Assembly: GCF_900143625.1 (NCBI RefSeq)
Contig: NZ_FRFF01000100.1
Span: 1 to 52,664 of the forward strand
Direction of reading: 5' to 3'
DNA length: 52,664 nt
DNA from: Nocardiopsis sp. JB363
GTDB taxonomy: Bacteria > Actinomycetota > Actinomycetes > Streptosporangiales > Streptosporangiaceae
Shown: in pieces, positions 34,890-42,458 of the stretch
Layout: each line of letters starts with the position of its first letter
How positions within the stretch are numbered: position 1 is the stretch's first letter
The notes under the pieces: generated by a model
What the model was told of the DNA's origin: nothing
Seen by the model: only the letters and a program-made list of their open reading frames with translations
Database searches by the model: none
Program-made: the position numbers and the translations under genes

Positions 34890-35030
34890 GACAACGGGAG
34901 GGTCACCTACCCGCTGAGGTCCCCCCGGGGCGTGGCGATCCGGTCAGCCGGCTCCATGAACATCGCTCCGTACCGGGGTATCCGGTGACCAAGCCACATA
35001 GGCGGGTATCACCCGGATCCGCTCCCGAAA
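34890..35030. other. Short gap downstream of the DUF262 gene
   Basis: Convergent 3' ends. A weak imperfect inverted repeat (ATCCGGTGA with TCACCCGGAT, about 34980-35020) may act as a terminator. No gene is seen. Confidence 0.3.
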
Positions 35031-35234
35031 TTATTCGCGAGGCACACGTGCGAGCATGCGGTCACTGTCCGCGAGCCACCGTTCGCCCTGGGCCAGGTCG
35101 AACAGTGCCCGGTTTCCGCTGCCCCCGCAGGGTCCGGAAAGTTCCCTTGGTGTCTGTGACGGTTCCTGACCGTGGTCCGACCAACCTGCGCGATACATGA
35201 TGTCGGCTGCGGTGATACTCGTATTCTCCGCCAT
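35031..35234 (-). CDS. Small 67-aa protein of unknown function
   Basis: The ATG at 35234 is preceded by GGGGAGG and a 5-nt spacer, an excellent ribosome site. A near-consensus promoter on the same strand would start the RNA about 17 nt upstream. The protein begins MAENTSITAADIMYRAGWSD; it is hydrophilic, with a Gly/Pro-rich middle and no membrane segment. I do not recognise the family. Frames extending further upstream (to 35264) would place the promoter inside the gene and are not favoured. It is divergent from the DndB-like gene, so it might be its regulator or a small partner, but this is unproven. Confidence 0.5.
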   Translation of the reverse strand: MAENTSITAADIMYRAGWSDHGQEPSQTPRELSGPCGGSGNRALFDLAQGERWLADSDRMLARVPRE

Positions 35235-35257
35235 CGAAACCTCCCCTAGCCGTGAAC

Positions 35258-35286
35258 AGTACACACAAATTTTTTCAGGTTGACAA
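35258..35286 (-). promoter_or_regulatory. Promoter of the 67-aa gene
   Basis: Read on the minus strand: TTGTCA (35286-35281), a 17-nt AT-rich spacer and TGTACT (35263-35258). This is a good match to the housekeeping consensus with ideal spacing; the start point would fall near 35251. Confidence 0.55.
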
Positions 35287-35309
35287 TGTTTTCACCTGGC
35301 GCCTATGTT
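35280..35309 (+). promoter_or_regulatory. Promoter towards the DndB-like gene
   Basis: TTGACA (35280-35285), an 18-nt spacer and TATGTT (35304-35309). Its -35 shares bases with the -35 of the divergent promoter, so the two would compete or be co-regulated. The leader to the ATG at 35690 would be about 370 nt. Confidence 0.5.
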
Positions 35310-35689
35310 GATGACATCGGTATCTTCGCTCCATCCGACGACGCATCCATGGAGTCCAGGCCATATCCACGCCCGGCGTGCCCCAGTCTCATCTCCGGGC
35401 CCGGATCGACACCGTTTCCGCTCCTCTCAGGGCGAACCCACCCCCCGACACCCTTGAATTCCGGAGTCGGTATCGGTAGAGGCGACGGGGCGCAGCCGAG
35501 CGGAACCTTGGGAAGGCCTCGGCCCGAGCCCTGAGCTTTCTCCCTTTTCGACCACGGCACGAAACGACACCGAAGAGCCCTTGCCGAACCCACTTTCATC
35601 GAGGCTGCGGGAACCGGTGTCGAGTGCGGTCGATGACGATCACCGAGGGCGACTCGTCCTCAGACTCGACCCCCAGAAAGGGGACCCCC
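35310..35689 (+). other. Long leader upstream of the DndB-like gene
   Basis: About 380 nt with no convincing gene. It contains GC-rich runs able to fold (about 35505-35535). The AAAGGGGA ribosome site for the DndB-like gene lies at its end. Regulation through the leader is possible but no known riboswitch or leader peptide was recognised. Confidence 0.35.
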
Positions 35690-36934
35690 ATGTCCATGTT
35701 CATGCCGACCGCCAGGGCCGAGGGAATCACTCTGCCCGTCATGCCCTTTCGCCAGACAGCGGTGGTGGGCACCATCGGTCTGGCCACGCTGCTTCAGATG
35801 GCCCACTCACCCAAGCTCGGCGAAGACCCCCGAGCCCTGAAGTATCAGAGCGGGGCCACTCGCCGGCACGCGGAGGTCCGTGCCCTCGTCCAGCGCATGA
35901 TCAAGTCCACCAACAAGGGCAAGAACGTTCCCGAATACGCGGAGTACATCGCCGCCGGGATCAAGGGCGAGTACGGCAACGGCTGGTCCACACCCCCGGT
36001 CACCCTGTGGATCCCGTCCGACGACGAGGGTGACGCCGTCATTCCCGAGGGGCGTGAGCTCGTCGAAGGTACCGGCATCCAGAACATCACCATCATCAGC
36101 GGCACCCCCGTCATCGCGATCGATGGGGAGACCCAGGTGACCGCGCTGCACGAGCTCTACGACGACCCCGAGGCCTACGGGCTCACGTACGCGAAGCTCC
36201 GCGGGTTCCTCGTACCCTTCGAGCTGTACTGGGGCCTGTCGGTGGAGGACGCACGTCAGATCTTCTACGACCGCAACGTGCAGGGCGTTCCCGTCGCCAA
36301 GAACCTCGCCATGAGCATGGATCAGCGGGACTTCGGCACCCAGCTCGCCCACAGCGTGGCCAAGGAACTCATCGTCGAGCACCAGGGAGAACTCGTGGAG
36401 TTCTCCAAGCTGGTGCAGGCCCGTAAGCGTCAGCTCGGCAAGAACGATCCCGAGGTCATCACCCTGTCCGGGCTTCGTGCCTTGGTGGTCACCGTGCTCT
36501 TCGGACGCGGCGGTATCCAGTTGACGTCCAGCAGTGTAGACGAGAGTGATCTCCCCGAAGGCGTGAAGCCGGACGAGGCTCGTGACACCGTCGTCGAACT
36601 GGTGGGATCGACGATCAACGACCTGTTCCCGCACTTCGCCTCTCGATCCGCGGTCTCCACCCCGGCCGTACTCGCGGGTCTGGGCATCGCCGGCCATCAG
36701 GCCATGCCATGGGCCGACGGCGACAAGGTCACTCCCGAGACCTTCCGCGATCTCCTCGTCGGGATCAAGTGGGAGCGGAGGGCTTCCTACTGGGGCGGCA
36801 TCTCAGGCAGGGCGGTAGGCGTTGACGACGGCATCAGTTTCGCCGGTGGGGTGAAGGACTCCGGTGGCCGGGTCGCCGACGCGATCCTCTACCCCCACAC
36901 CATCCCCGGCAAGAAGATCCGGGGTCAGGCGTAA
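35690..36934 (+). CDS. DndB-like (DGQHR-superfamily) protein
   Basis: A 414-aa protein resembling DndB/DpdB-type proteins. It has FRQTAVVGTIGLATLLQM near the start, a degenerate DGQHR motif written IDGETQVTAL, and the later FYDRNVQGVPVAKNL segment followed by MSMDQRD, matching the FadlN...rD pattern of the family. DndB is the regulator of DNA phosphorothioation, and DpdB assists base exchange in the 7-deazaguanine system. The upstream frame begins at 35624, but AAAGGGGA five bases before ATG 35690 decides the start. The altered DGQHR residues (E, T, Q in place of Q, H, R) mean catalytic activity is doubtful. No dndC/D/E is nearby; the next gene is TGT-like. Confidence 0.65.
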   Translation: MSMFMPTARAEGITLPVMPFRQTAVVGTIGLATLLQMAHSPKLGEDPRALKYQSGATRRHAEVRALVQRMIKSTNKGKNVPEYAEYIAAGIKGEYGNGWSTPPVTLWIPSDDEGDAVIPEGRELVEGTGIQNITIISGTPVIAIDGETQVTALHELYDDPEAYGLTYAKLRGFLVPFELYWGLSVEDARQIFYDRNVQGVPVAKNLAMSMDQRDFGTQLAHSVAKELIVEHQGELVEFSKLVQARKRQLGKNDPEVITLSGLRALVVTVLFGRGGIQLTSSSVDESDLPEGVKPDEARDTVVELVGSTINDLFPHFASRSAVSTPAVLAGLGIAGHQAMPWADGDKVTPETFRDLLVGIKWERRASYWGGISGRAVGVDDGISFAGGVKDSGGRVADAILYPHTIPGKKIRGQA

Positions 36935-36953
36935 CGCAGACCAACTCATGGGG

Positions 36954-36993
36954 GAGGGTCGTCGGAGTCGGTGGACCGACTTCGACGACCCTC
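36954..36993 (+). terminator. Long hairpin terminator after the DndB-like gene
   Basis: GAGGGTCGTCG (36954-36964) pairs with CGACGACCCTC (36983-36993), and the stem continues through GTCGG/CCGAC to a TGGA loop, about 18 bp in total. A mildly T-rich stretch follows. It would end or attenuate transcription before the TGT-like gene. Confidence 0.75.
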
Positions 36994-37168
36994 GACTTTC
37001 GGGAAGTCGATGTTCCCTTTCTCCCCTTGTCGTTCATGGGCCGCAACAGTCACAAGAACCACGACACACAAGAGGGATCGTGACCGTTAGCGGACATGAG
37101 GTGTTTTCTCCGAGCACCGGAAGGGAAAAAGGCACGCGAACGCTGGCGCGAACCCACGAGGTGCAGCG

Positions 37169-38326
37169 GTGTCCCTATCCCCAGGGCCGTCCCCGTCCGC
37201 CGAACACGCCCCCTACGATCCGCTCGCTTCGGTGCGCGGCAGAATCCTGCTTCATGTCAGGGACGTCAAACGTGCTCCATGGGCGAGAATTCGAGCCGAT
37301 GGCGGTGGCGTCGTGTTCTCCGGAAAGCGCGCACGCGAAAACGCACAGGAATTCGTTTCGGCCAGCGGCGATAGGCCTCCCGTGGTTCTGGATCCCTCGG
37401 CCTATGAGAGTTCCTACGCCACCGCCAAAGAACCGTTCGCCCTCGAATCACAGCAGTACCTGGACACGTGGCGGACGGGCCTCGGGGCGACCTTGGAGAC
37501 CCTGGTGTCCGGACCCGGCGATCTGGTTCTGACGCCCACTCGCTATCTGAGGTGTGACGCAGAAGGCACCCGAGCCCTGCAGGAGGCCGTCCGGCAGGTG
37601 AACACGGTGGACCTGTCGAACGTGGTCTTCGCGGTGCCGGTAGACGCCGGGTGGCTCACCGACCGGAGAGAGCACCTCGTCTCCTGTCTTCGACGAGTGC
37701 GCCGCGTTCCCACGGCGCTGATCCTCGGGGCGGAAGGGAACCCGGTGAAGTCCAGGTGCCGGGCTCAGGCGTTGCGAGGGGTCATCGATGCCTGTCCTGG
37801 GACGGCGCTGCTCAGGACCGACCTGGCCGCGTTGGACGCGATGGTGCACGGTGCCGCGTTCGCCTCCATCGGTGACACCGCCTCGGTGCGCCACACGACC
37901 CCGCCGGGACGGCGGGGCGGGCCACCGGGCTCGGACCCCAGTCCCAACCTCATCCTGCCCGAGCTGATGGATTACTTCCGTGGTTCCACCCTCGCGGAGC
38001 ATCTGCGGGATTCCCGATATTGCCTCTGTGATCCCTGCGCCGAATGGGGAGAGACCCGTGGCCGTGGCGAGGAGGGAAGGTTTCCCACCCACTTCCAGGA
38101 CTCGGCCGACACTCGGGACGCCCACGCGCACAACATGGCGATCTGGTCGCGTTGGTGGCGTGAGTTACGTTCGGAAGCCTCTTCCGACCGTATGAAGGCA
38201 CGGTGGCGGGGCATGTGCAAGCGGGCCTACAACGAATACGAGTGGCACAACCGAGCGATCTCGCCCAGGGAGAACGTGTTCAAGGCCCCTCCGTCACTGC
38301 GGTACTGGGGTGACGGGGTCGGATGA
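37169..38326 (+). CDS. TGT-like (DpdA-related?) putative base-exchange enzyme
   Basis: A 385-aa protein that keeps the key layout of tRNA-guanine transglycosylases. VVLDPSAY (D75) sits where TGT has its DSGGFQ aspartate, and SIGDTASVRH (D236) could correspond to the nucleophile Asp. CLCDPC (C285, C287, C290) is the CxCxxC zinc motif, with the fourth ligand in AHAHN (H319 or H321). Spacings are close to those of bacterial TGT. TGT paralogues called DpdA put 7-deazaguanines into DNA, helped by DpdB, a DndB relative; here the preceding gene is DndB-like. The GTG start follows GAGGTG. The RNA or DNA substrate is not known, and no preQ0 genes lie in the window. Confidence 0.55.
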   Translation: MSLSPGPSPSAEHAPYDPLASVRGRILLHVRDVKRAPWARIRADGGGVVFSGKRARENAQEFVSASGDRPPVVLDPSAYESSYATAKEPFALESQQYLDTWRTGLGATLETLVSGPGDLVLTPTRYLRCDAEGTRALQEAVRQVNTVDLSNVVFAVPVDAGWLTDRREHLVSCLRRVRRVPTALILGAEGNPVKSRCRAQALRGVIDACPGTALLRTDLAALDAMVHGAAFASIGDTASVRHTTPPGRRGGPPGSDPSPNLILPELMDYFRGSTLAEHLRDSRYCLCDPCAEWGETRGRGEEGRFPTHFQDSADTRDAHAHNMAIWSRWWRELRSEASSDRMKARWRGMCKRAYNEYEWHNRAISPRENVFKAPPSLRYWGDGVG

Positions 38327-38974
38327 GGTTTCGTGTTCGACCACGACCCGATGGACGTGTTCGGCCAGGCGCCAGTGGAGCGCCGCCACGGTTTCGGGGA
38401 CGTCGGTGGGGGCGTTCACCAAGACCCGCACGTCCTCGCCGTGGCATTCGGCGAGCCCCACTCCGTAGAAGTCCGCCTCCCAACACGCCCGGTCCCGGTC
38501 CTTGAGCAAAGGTGGGCACACCGCCATGCGTGGTGCGACACGGCTGAGAGCGCAGGCCCCATCGAGTGCTTCGACCCAGGTGTCCGCCCGGGTGAGAAGC
38601 GCTTCCAAGCGCACCGGCGCGTCCGCCAATCGCAGCACTCGTCCGCTTCGGCGTCTCCTGGTCCACGTGGGTAGCGCCGGAAGGATGCACCGCTCCCGCT
38701 CGGTCAGCCCTTCCAGTGGGACCCACTCGCCCAAGGGCAGTGTCTGGAGCAGCTGATAGACGCCCAGGCGTGAGCCGAGCGTTCGGCCACCCTCGCGGAG
38801 GCGACGCTGCGCTTGCACGGGGCGGTACACCGCGGTGACCGCTCTACCTCGTACCAGGGTGTCCACGGCTCGCGCGTCCTTGGCGTCGACGAGAGCCCGC
38901 ATGGTTCGGAGTCGGGGTTCCACTCCACGCATGTTGGCAGAGAGTCGCCGAACACGGGAGTGGAACCCCTCCAT
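38294..38974 (-). CDS. Unknown 226-aa protein
   Basis: The frame is open far upstream, but the upper part is only the shadow of the methyltransferase gene; the ATG at 38974, 23 nt after that gene's stop, gives 226 aa. The protein is rich in Arg and Leu (TWTRRRRSGRVLRL) with several Cys (C96, C141, C153, C164, C177) and no membrane segment. I do not recognise it. It has no good ribosome site, so translation may depend on coupling to the upstream gene. Its 3' end overlaps the TGT-like gene tail to tail by 33 nt. Confidence 0.5.
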   Translation of the reverse strand: MEGFHSRVRRLSANMRGVEPRLRTMRALVDAKDARAVDTLVRGRAVTAVYRPVQAQRRLREGGRTLGSRLGVYQLLQTLPLGEWVPLEGLTERERCILPALPTWTRRRRSGRVLRLADAPVRLEALLTRADTWVEALDGACALSRVAPRMAVCPPLLKDRDRACWEADFYGVGLAECHGEDVRVLVNAPTDVPETVAALHWRLAEHVHRVVVEHETSSDPVTPVPQ

Positions 38975-38997
38975 CTGTGAGTGGCGGGGCGTGGGGG

Positions 38998-39627
38998 TCA
39001 GCGGGTGCGGAGGACCACCAGGTTGCAGGTGATGTTCTCCTTGACGTGGTAGACGCTCTTCGGGGTGGACTCCTCCAGGTGCACCAGGCCGGCCTTTTCG
39101 AGGGCCTGGACCTTGGCCTTGTAGCCGGAGGGTTCCCAGATGCGGTCCAGGACGGTGACGACGATGGGCGCGCCCGGGCGGGCCACGCGCACGAGTTCGT
39201 CGAAGGCCTCGGGGCCCACGTGTCCTTCGGTGAGGGTGCCCACGCAGATGACCGCGTCGTAGGCCTCGTCCTCGGCGGGCAGGCGCCGGGTCAGGTCGGC
39301 CTTGGCGAGGTCGCGGTAGAGGCCCTTGGCACGGGCCTCGTCGAGCATGGCGGTGGACAGGTCGAAGCCGTCGATGACCTCGAATCCGTGACCGGACAGG
39401 GCGGCGCCGACCAGGCCGGTGCCGCAGCCGGCGTCGAGGATCTCGGCCTCGGGTCGGTCGGCGAGCAGGGCGCTCAGGCGCTGGGCGGCGTGGGTGGGCG
39501 CGGCGTAACCCATGCCCTCGGTGGTGTCGTGCTCGTAGGTGGCGGCCCACTCGTCGTAGGCGCTCTCGGCCTCTTCGGGGCTCTTCAGGGCGTACACACG
39601 GTCCAGGATCCGGCGGTGGTCGCTCAT
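38998..39627 (-). CDS. Class I SAM-dependent methyltransferase
   Basis: A 209-aa methyltransferase with motif I ILDAGCGTGLVG (about 60-71), the acidic DGFDLS after the second strand, DAVICVGTLTEGHV, and a Methyltransf_11/25-type core. The N-terminal SAYDEWAATYEHDT stretch is seen in small-molecule and Williams-Beuren-like methyltransferases. The frame begins upstream at 39663, but GAGGGAGG lies seven bases before ATG 39627. The substrate is not deducible. It precedes the unknown 226-aa gene on the same strand. Confidence 0.85.
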   Translation of the reverse strand: MSDHRRILDRVYALKSPEEAESAYDEWAATYEHDTTEGMGYAAPTHAAQRLSALLADRPEAEILDAGCGTGLVGAALSGHGFEVIDGFDLSTAMLDEARAKGLYRDLAKADLTRRLPAEDEAYDAVICVGTLTEGHVGPEAFDELVRVARPGAPIVVTVLDRIWEPSGYKAKVQALEKAGLVHLEESTPKSVYHVKENITCNLVVLRTR

Positions 39628-39775
39628 GGATCGGCCTCCCTCGTCTAATGAAAAGGACATCAAGCCTTATTGCGACCATATAGGGCAAGGGTTTTCGGGG
39701 TGAGGGGTGGTGAGGGCCACAGCGACGGTCGTGGGTGGACCGTGACGTTCACCGAACAGCGGGAAGGTGCCCTCC

Positions 39776-40411
39776 ATGACGGACATCTCCCCAGACGACG
39801 AGACGAAGGCGCACCGCGGTACCCGGGAGTGGCGACTGGTCTGGCGCCACCGGTACGCGGTGATCCTGGCCCTGATCGTGGCGCTGATGGTGGGCACGTG
39901 GGTGGTCCAGAGCGCGGAGCAACCGGTGTTGTGGCCGGCGGGCGCGTTGGTGGGCGCGTTCCTGGTGTGGTGGGCACGCCGGCGGTGGCTCCGAGCCCGG
40001 GAACAGGGGGCGCTCGCAAAGGTCGACCTGTCCGAGGTCGACCTGATGACGGGCGTGGAGTTCGAGGAACACGTCGCCATGCTGATGCGGGTGAACGACT
40101 ACACGGCGGTGACCGTGGTGGGCGGCGCCGACGACGGCGGTGCGGACGTCCTGGGACGTGCTCCGGACGGGCGGGAGGTCGTGGTGCAGTGCAAGCGGTG
40201 GAACCATCCGGTGCCGCCCAACGACGTGCGCGCGTTCATCGGCGTGCTGCACAGCGGCTACGAGGGCTATGCGGGGATCTTCGTGTCCTCGTCCGGGTTC
40301 ACCCGGGCCGCCGCGGCGCAGGGCGAGGGCCACATGGTCTTGGTGGATCGGGACGCCCTGGCGCGGTGGATGAGCGGCGTGGAGGTACCGGAGCCGTTGT
40401 CGGGCGGGTGA
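39776..40411 (+). CDS. Membrane-anchored Mrr-like restriction endonuclease
   Basis: A 211-aa protein with two N-terminal membrane helices (about 25-45 and 50-66) and a C-terminal Mrr-type PD-(D/E)xK domain: FEEHVAMLM, then GGADDGGADV with the catalytic Asp and VVQCKRW with the QxK, then VRAFIGVL and GFTRAAA. Mrr nucleases cut foreign or methylated DNA; the membrane tether would place it at the DNA-entry surface. GGGAAGG precedes the ATG at 39776 by about eight bases, so the GTG at 39767 is not used. It is a paralogue of the gene at 49834, on the other side of the Wadjet genes. Confidence 0.85.
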   Translation: MTDISPDDETKAHRGTREWRLVWRHRYAVILALIVALMVGTWVVQSAEQPVLWPAGALVGAFLVWWARRRWLRAREQGALAKVDLSEVDLMTGVEFEEHVAMLMRVNDYTAVTVVGGADDGGADVLGRAPDGREVVVQCKRWNHPVPPNDVRAFIGVLHSGYEGYAGIFVSSSGFTRAAAAQGEGHMVLVDRDALARWMSGVEVPEPLSGG

Positions 40412-40435
40412 GGGCCCGCGTCGAGACGCGGGCCC
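40412..40435 (+). terminator. GC-rich hairpin terminator
   Basis: GGGCCCGCG (40412-40420) pairs with CGCGGGCCC (40427-40435), a 9-bp stem with a TCGAGA loop starting directly at the stop of the Mrr-like gene. A TTTTC run follows about ten bases on. Confidence 0.6.
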
Positions 40436-40681
40436 GGGACATGTTTTCGCAGTTCAGGCGTGGGTTCTGGGTTTTTGGAAGTTTCCTGTCCTAAACCCTT
40501 GGGATACCGGTCTCGTGGGTTGCTTGCGATTCTCGGGGGAGTTCCCGCCCCTTCCTGGTGAGCCAATGGGGGACGGGACGTGTGGGGCTCCCGGGGTTCG
40601 GGGGCCCCACTGGCCCCGATCGCGGCGGGGCCGATCCGGTCCGTAGAGCCCCGAGTGTCTCCGGCAGACTCCCGAGTTGGC

Positions 40682-40706
40682 ACCCCCGTCAGTCACTGAC
40701 GGGGGT
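40682..40706. terminator. Perfect 11-bp hairpin, likely bidirectional terminator
   Basis: ACCCCCGTCAG (40682-40692) and CTGACGGGGGT (40696-40706) form a perfect stem with a TCA loop, in a gene-free stretch. Confidence 0.6.
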
Positions 40707-40721
40707 CAGCGGGCTGTCCGG

Positions 40722-40756
40722 GCCCACCTGACTCCTGGCTCCGAGGTCAGGTGGGC
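40722..40756. terminator. Second hairpin of the tandem pair
   Basis: GCCCACCTGAC (40722-40732) and GTCAGGTGGGC (40746-40756) pair perfectly over 11 bp with a 13-nt loop, 16 nt after the previous hairpin. It lies just beyond the stop of the weak 40791-40994 minus frame, consistent with ending it. Confidence 0.55.
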
Positions 40757-40790
40757 ATGGGTCTTCTGGGTTTCATGACGGCTCCCGGGT

Positions 40791-40994
40791 TCAGTGGTGG
40801 CGGCAGTACGGGGGCTTGCGTGGGCGAGGGATACGAGGGTGGACGCCCGGGCAGGTCACCGGGACGGTGAGCTGTGGCGGGGCCGGGAGGGTCGCCCAGG
40901 TGACCGTGCGTTCGACCAACGCGACGGGGGTGGACAGCAACGTGAACAGCAGGAGCCCGGAGCACGGGGCGACCAGACGGAATCGCTCGAACAT
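40791..40994 (-). CDS. Possible small exported or membrane protein
   Basis: A 67-codon frame starting MFERFRLVAPCSG, with a basic N-terminus and a hydrophobic segment (LLLFTLLSTPVALV) like a signal peptide, then a Pro-rich tail. There is no ribosome site and no family match, so it may be spurious. Its stop is followed on the minus strand by a strong hairpin (40756-40722). Confidence 0.25.
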   Translation of the reverse strand: MFERFRLVAPCSGLLLFTLLSTPVALVERTVTWATLPAPPQLTVPVTCPGVHPRIPRPRKPPYCRHH

Positions 40995-41112
40995 GCGCCC
41001 AGACTGGCAGGGCGAAGGTGAGCGCACGGCTGCTTCGGGTGATCGCCCCGTGTCCGGTTGAGGTCAGGGGTCGGGCGTGTGTCGTGGGAGGCGCGGGGGT
41101 AGGGCCCCTGCT

Positions 41113-41328
41113 TCAGGCGAAGATCTCCATGACCACCACGATCAGGCCGATGACCAGCATCGCGGCGAAGATGAAGTAGCAGCCCACGTTTCCCGTGGCG
41201 CCCGGGTCACGGGTGGGTCCGCGGTGGATGTCGGTGCGGCCCTTGCCGGGCCTGCGCTTGCTCTTCTTCTTGCCCACCTGTGGTTTTTCCGTTCCGGGTC
41301 GGGGGATGTCGGAGCCAGAGCCTGGCAT
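41113..41328 (-). CDS. Small C-tail-anchored membrane protein
   Basis: A 71-aa protein: a basic Lys/Arg-rich N-terminal half and one membrane helix at the extreme C-terminus (CYFIFAAMLVIGLIVVVMEI). It lies 29 nt downstream of the BASS transporter gene on the same strand, so it may be co-transcribed. No family is recognised and the ribosome site is weak; the helix and the clean spacing argue that it is real. Confidence 0.45.
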   Translation of the reverse strand: MPGSGSDIPRPGTEKPQVGKKKSKRRPGKGRTDIHRGPTRDPGATGNVGCYFIFAAMLVIGLIVVVMEIFA

Positions 41329-41357
41329 GGGTACCCGAGATCGGGCAAGCCCCGAGG

Positions 41358-42347
41358 TCAGGTGTGTTCGGGGTCGGCCCGGTCCTCGGCGTTCTCTGCG
41401 TTCTCGGGGGTCTCCGCGTCCTTGGGGGCCTTGCGCGCCCAGTAGGTGGCCACCAGCGCGCCGGACAGGTTGTGCCAGACCGAGAACAGGGCGCCCGGCA
41501 GGGCGGCGAGCGGCTCGAAGTGGGTGGTGCCCAGGGTCGCGGCGAGCCCGGAGTTCTGCATGCCGACCTCGATGCTCAGGGCGCGGCGGGAGGTGTCGGG
41601 CAGCTTACCGACCACGCCCACGAGGTAGCCCAGTCCCAGACCCAGGGTGTTGTGCAGGATGACCGCCAGGCCCAGGAGGAGTCCGGTGCTCAGGACGGCG
41701 TCGGCGTTGGCGGCCACGATGCCCGCGACGACCAGCACGATGCCGGTGACCGACACCAGCGGCATGAGGGGCAGGACCTTGGACACGGCGCGGTCGGCGA
41801 AGGTGCGCAGTAGCAGTCCGCCCACCACCGGGAGCAGGACGACCTGGAGGATCGAGACGAACATGTCGGCGATCGACACGTCCAGGGTGGATCCGGCCAG
41901 GCCCAGGACCAGGAGCGGGGTGACGAACGGCGCGAGCATGGTGGAGATCGACGTCATCGCCACCGACAGGGCGACGTTGCCCCGGGCCAGGTAGACGATG
42001 ACGTTGGAGGCGGTCCCGCCGGGGGACGCTCCGACCAGGATCATGCCGACCACCAGCAGTGGCGGAAGGTTCAGCAGGTGGGCGATGCCCCATCCCAGCA
42101 GCGGCATGACCGTGAACTGGGCGGCCACGCCGAGCACGACGGCCCGGGGGTGTTTGGCGACGATGGCGAAGTCGGCCGGGCGCATCGTCAGGCCCATGCC
42201 GAACATGATGACGCCGAGCAGCAGGGACACGTGCGGCGCGATGAGGGAGGCCTGGGCCGGGGCGGCCAGACCCACCACGGCTCCCAGGAGGACCAGGACC
42301 GCGAACCACTTGCCGACGAAGTCGGCGACCTGCTTGATGACCTTCAT
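41358..42347 (-). CDS. Bile acid:sodium symporter (BASS) family transporter
   Basis: A 329-aa integral membrane protein with about nine to ten hydrophobic helices and the family hallmarks FGMGLTMRPADF, ILVGASPGGTASNVI (the conserved SPGGxxSN sodium-site crossover) and SIEVGMQNSGLA. Bacterial members import organic anions such as pantoate, pyruvate-like acids or sulfonates with sodium; the substrate cannot be told. The last 25 residues are acidic. GGGAAGAAG precedes the ATG. It occupies the place just downstream of jetC where a fourth Wadjet gene would be expected. Confidence 0.92.
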   Translation of the reverse strand: MKVIKQVADFVGKWFAVLVLLGAVVGLAAPAQASLIAPHVSLLLGVIMFGMGLTMRPADFAIVAKHPRAVVLGVAAQFTVMPLLGWGIAHLLNLPPLLVVGMILVGASPGGTASNVIVYLARGNVALSVAMTSISTMLAPFVTPLLVLGLAGSTLDVSIADMFVSILQVVLLPVVGGLLLRTFADRAVSKVLPLMPLVSVTGIVLVVAGIVAANADAVLSTGLLLGLAVILHNTLGLGLGYLVGVVGKLPDTSRRALSIEVGMQNSGLAATLGTTHFEPLAALPGALFSVWHNLSGALVATYWARKAPKDAETPENAENAEDRADPEHT

Positions 42348-42458
42348 CGTGTACTTCTTCCCAGGTGGTGTCCGGCAGGGCTTCCTTCCGACCGGCAGCA
42401 GGTTACTCCCCTGGTGATGGGTGTGGGGGCACCAGGGTCGGTCGGAGCGTGCCCGGCC

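Larger units (their letters stand above)
40436..41112. other. Gene-poor interval with tandem hairpins
   Basis: About 680 nt without a convincing gene. It holds two strong hairpins (listed separately) and one weak minus-strand frame, 40791-40994. No mobile element, attachment site or RNA gene was recognised. Confidence 0.45.

Noticed and set aside
35690..36934. A phosphorothioation (Dnd/Ssp) locus, suggested by the DndB-like protein
   Set aside because: No DndA/C/D/E or Ssp genes are present; the neighbour is TGT-like, and the DGQHR motif is degenerate.
38975..39688. Upstream extension of the 226-aa frame to 464 codons
   Set aside because: The extension is Arg/Pro-rich and overlaps the methyltransferase gene in another frame.
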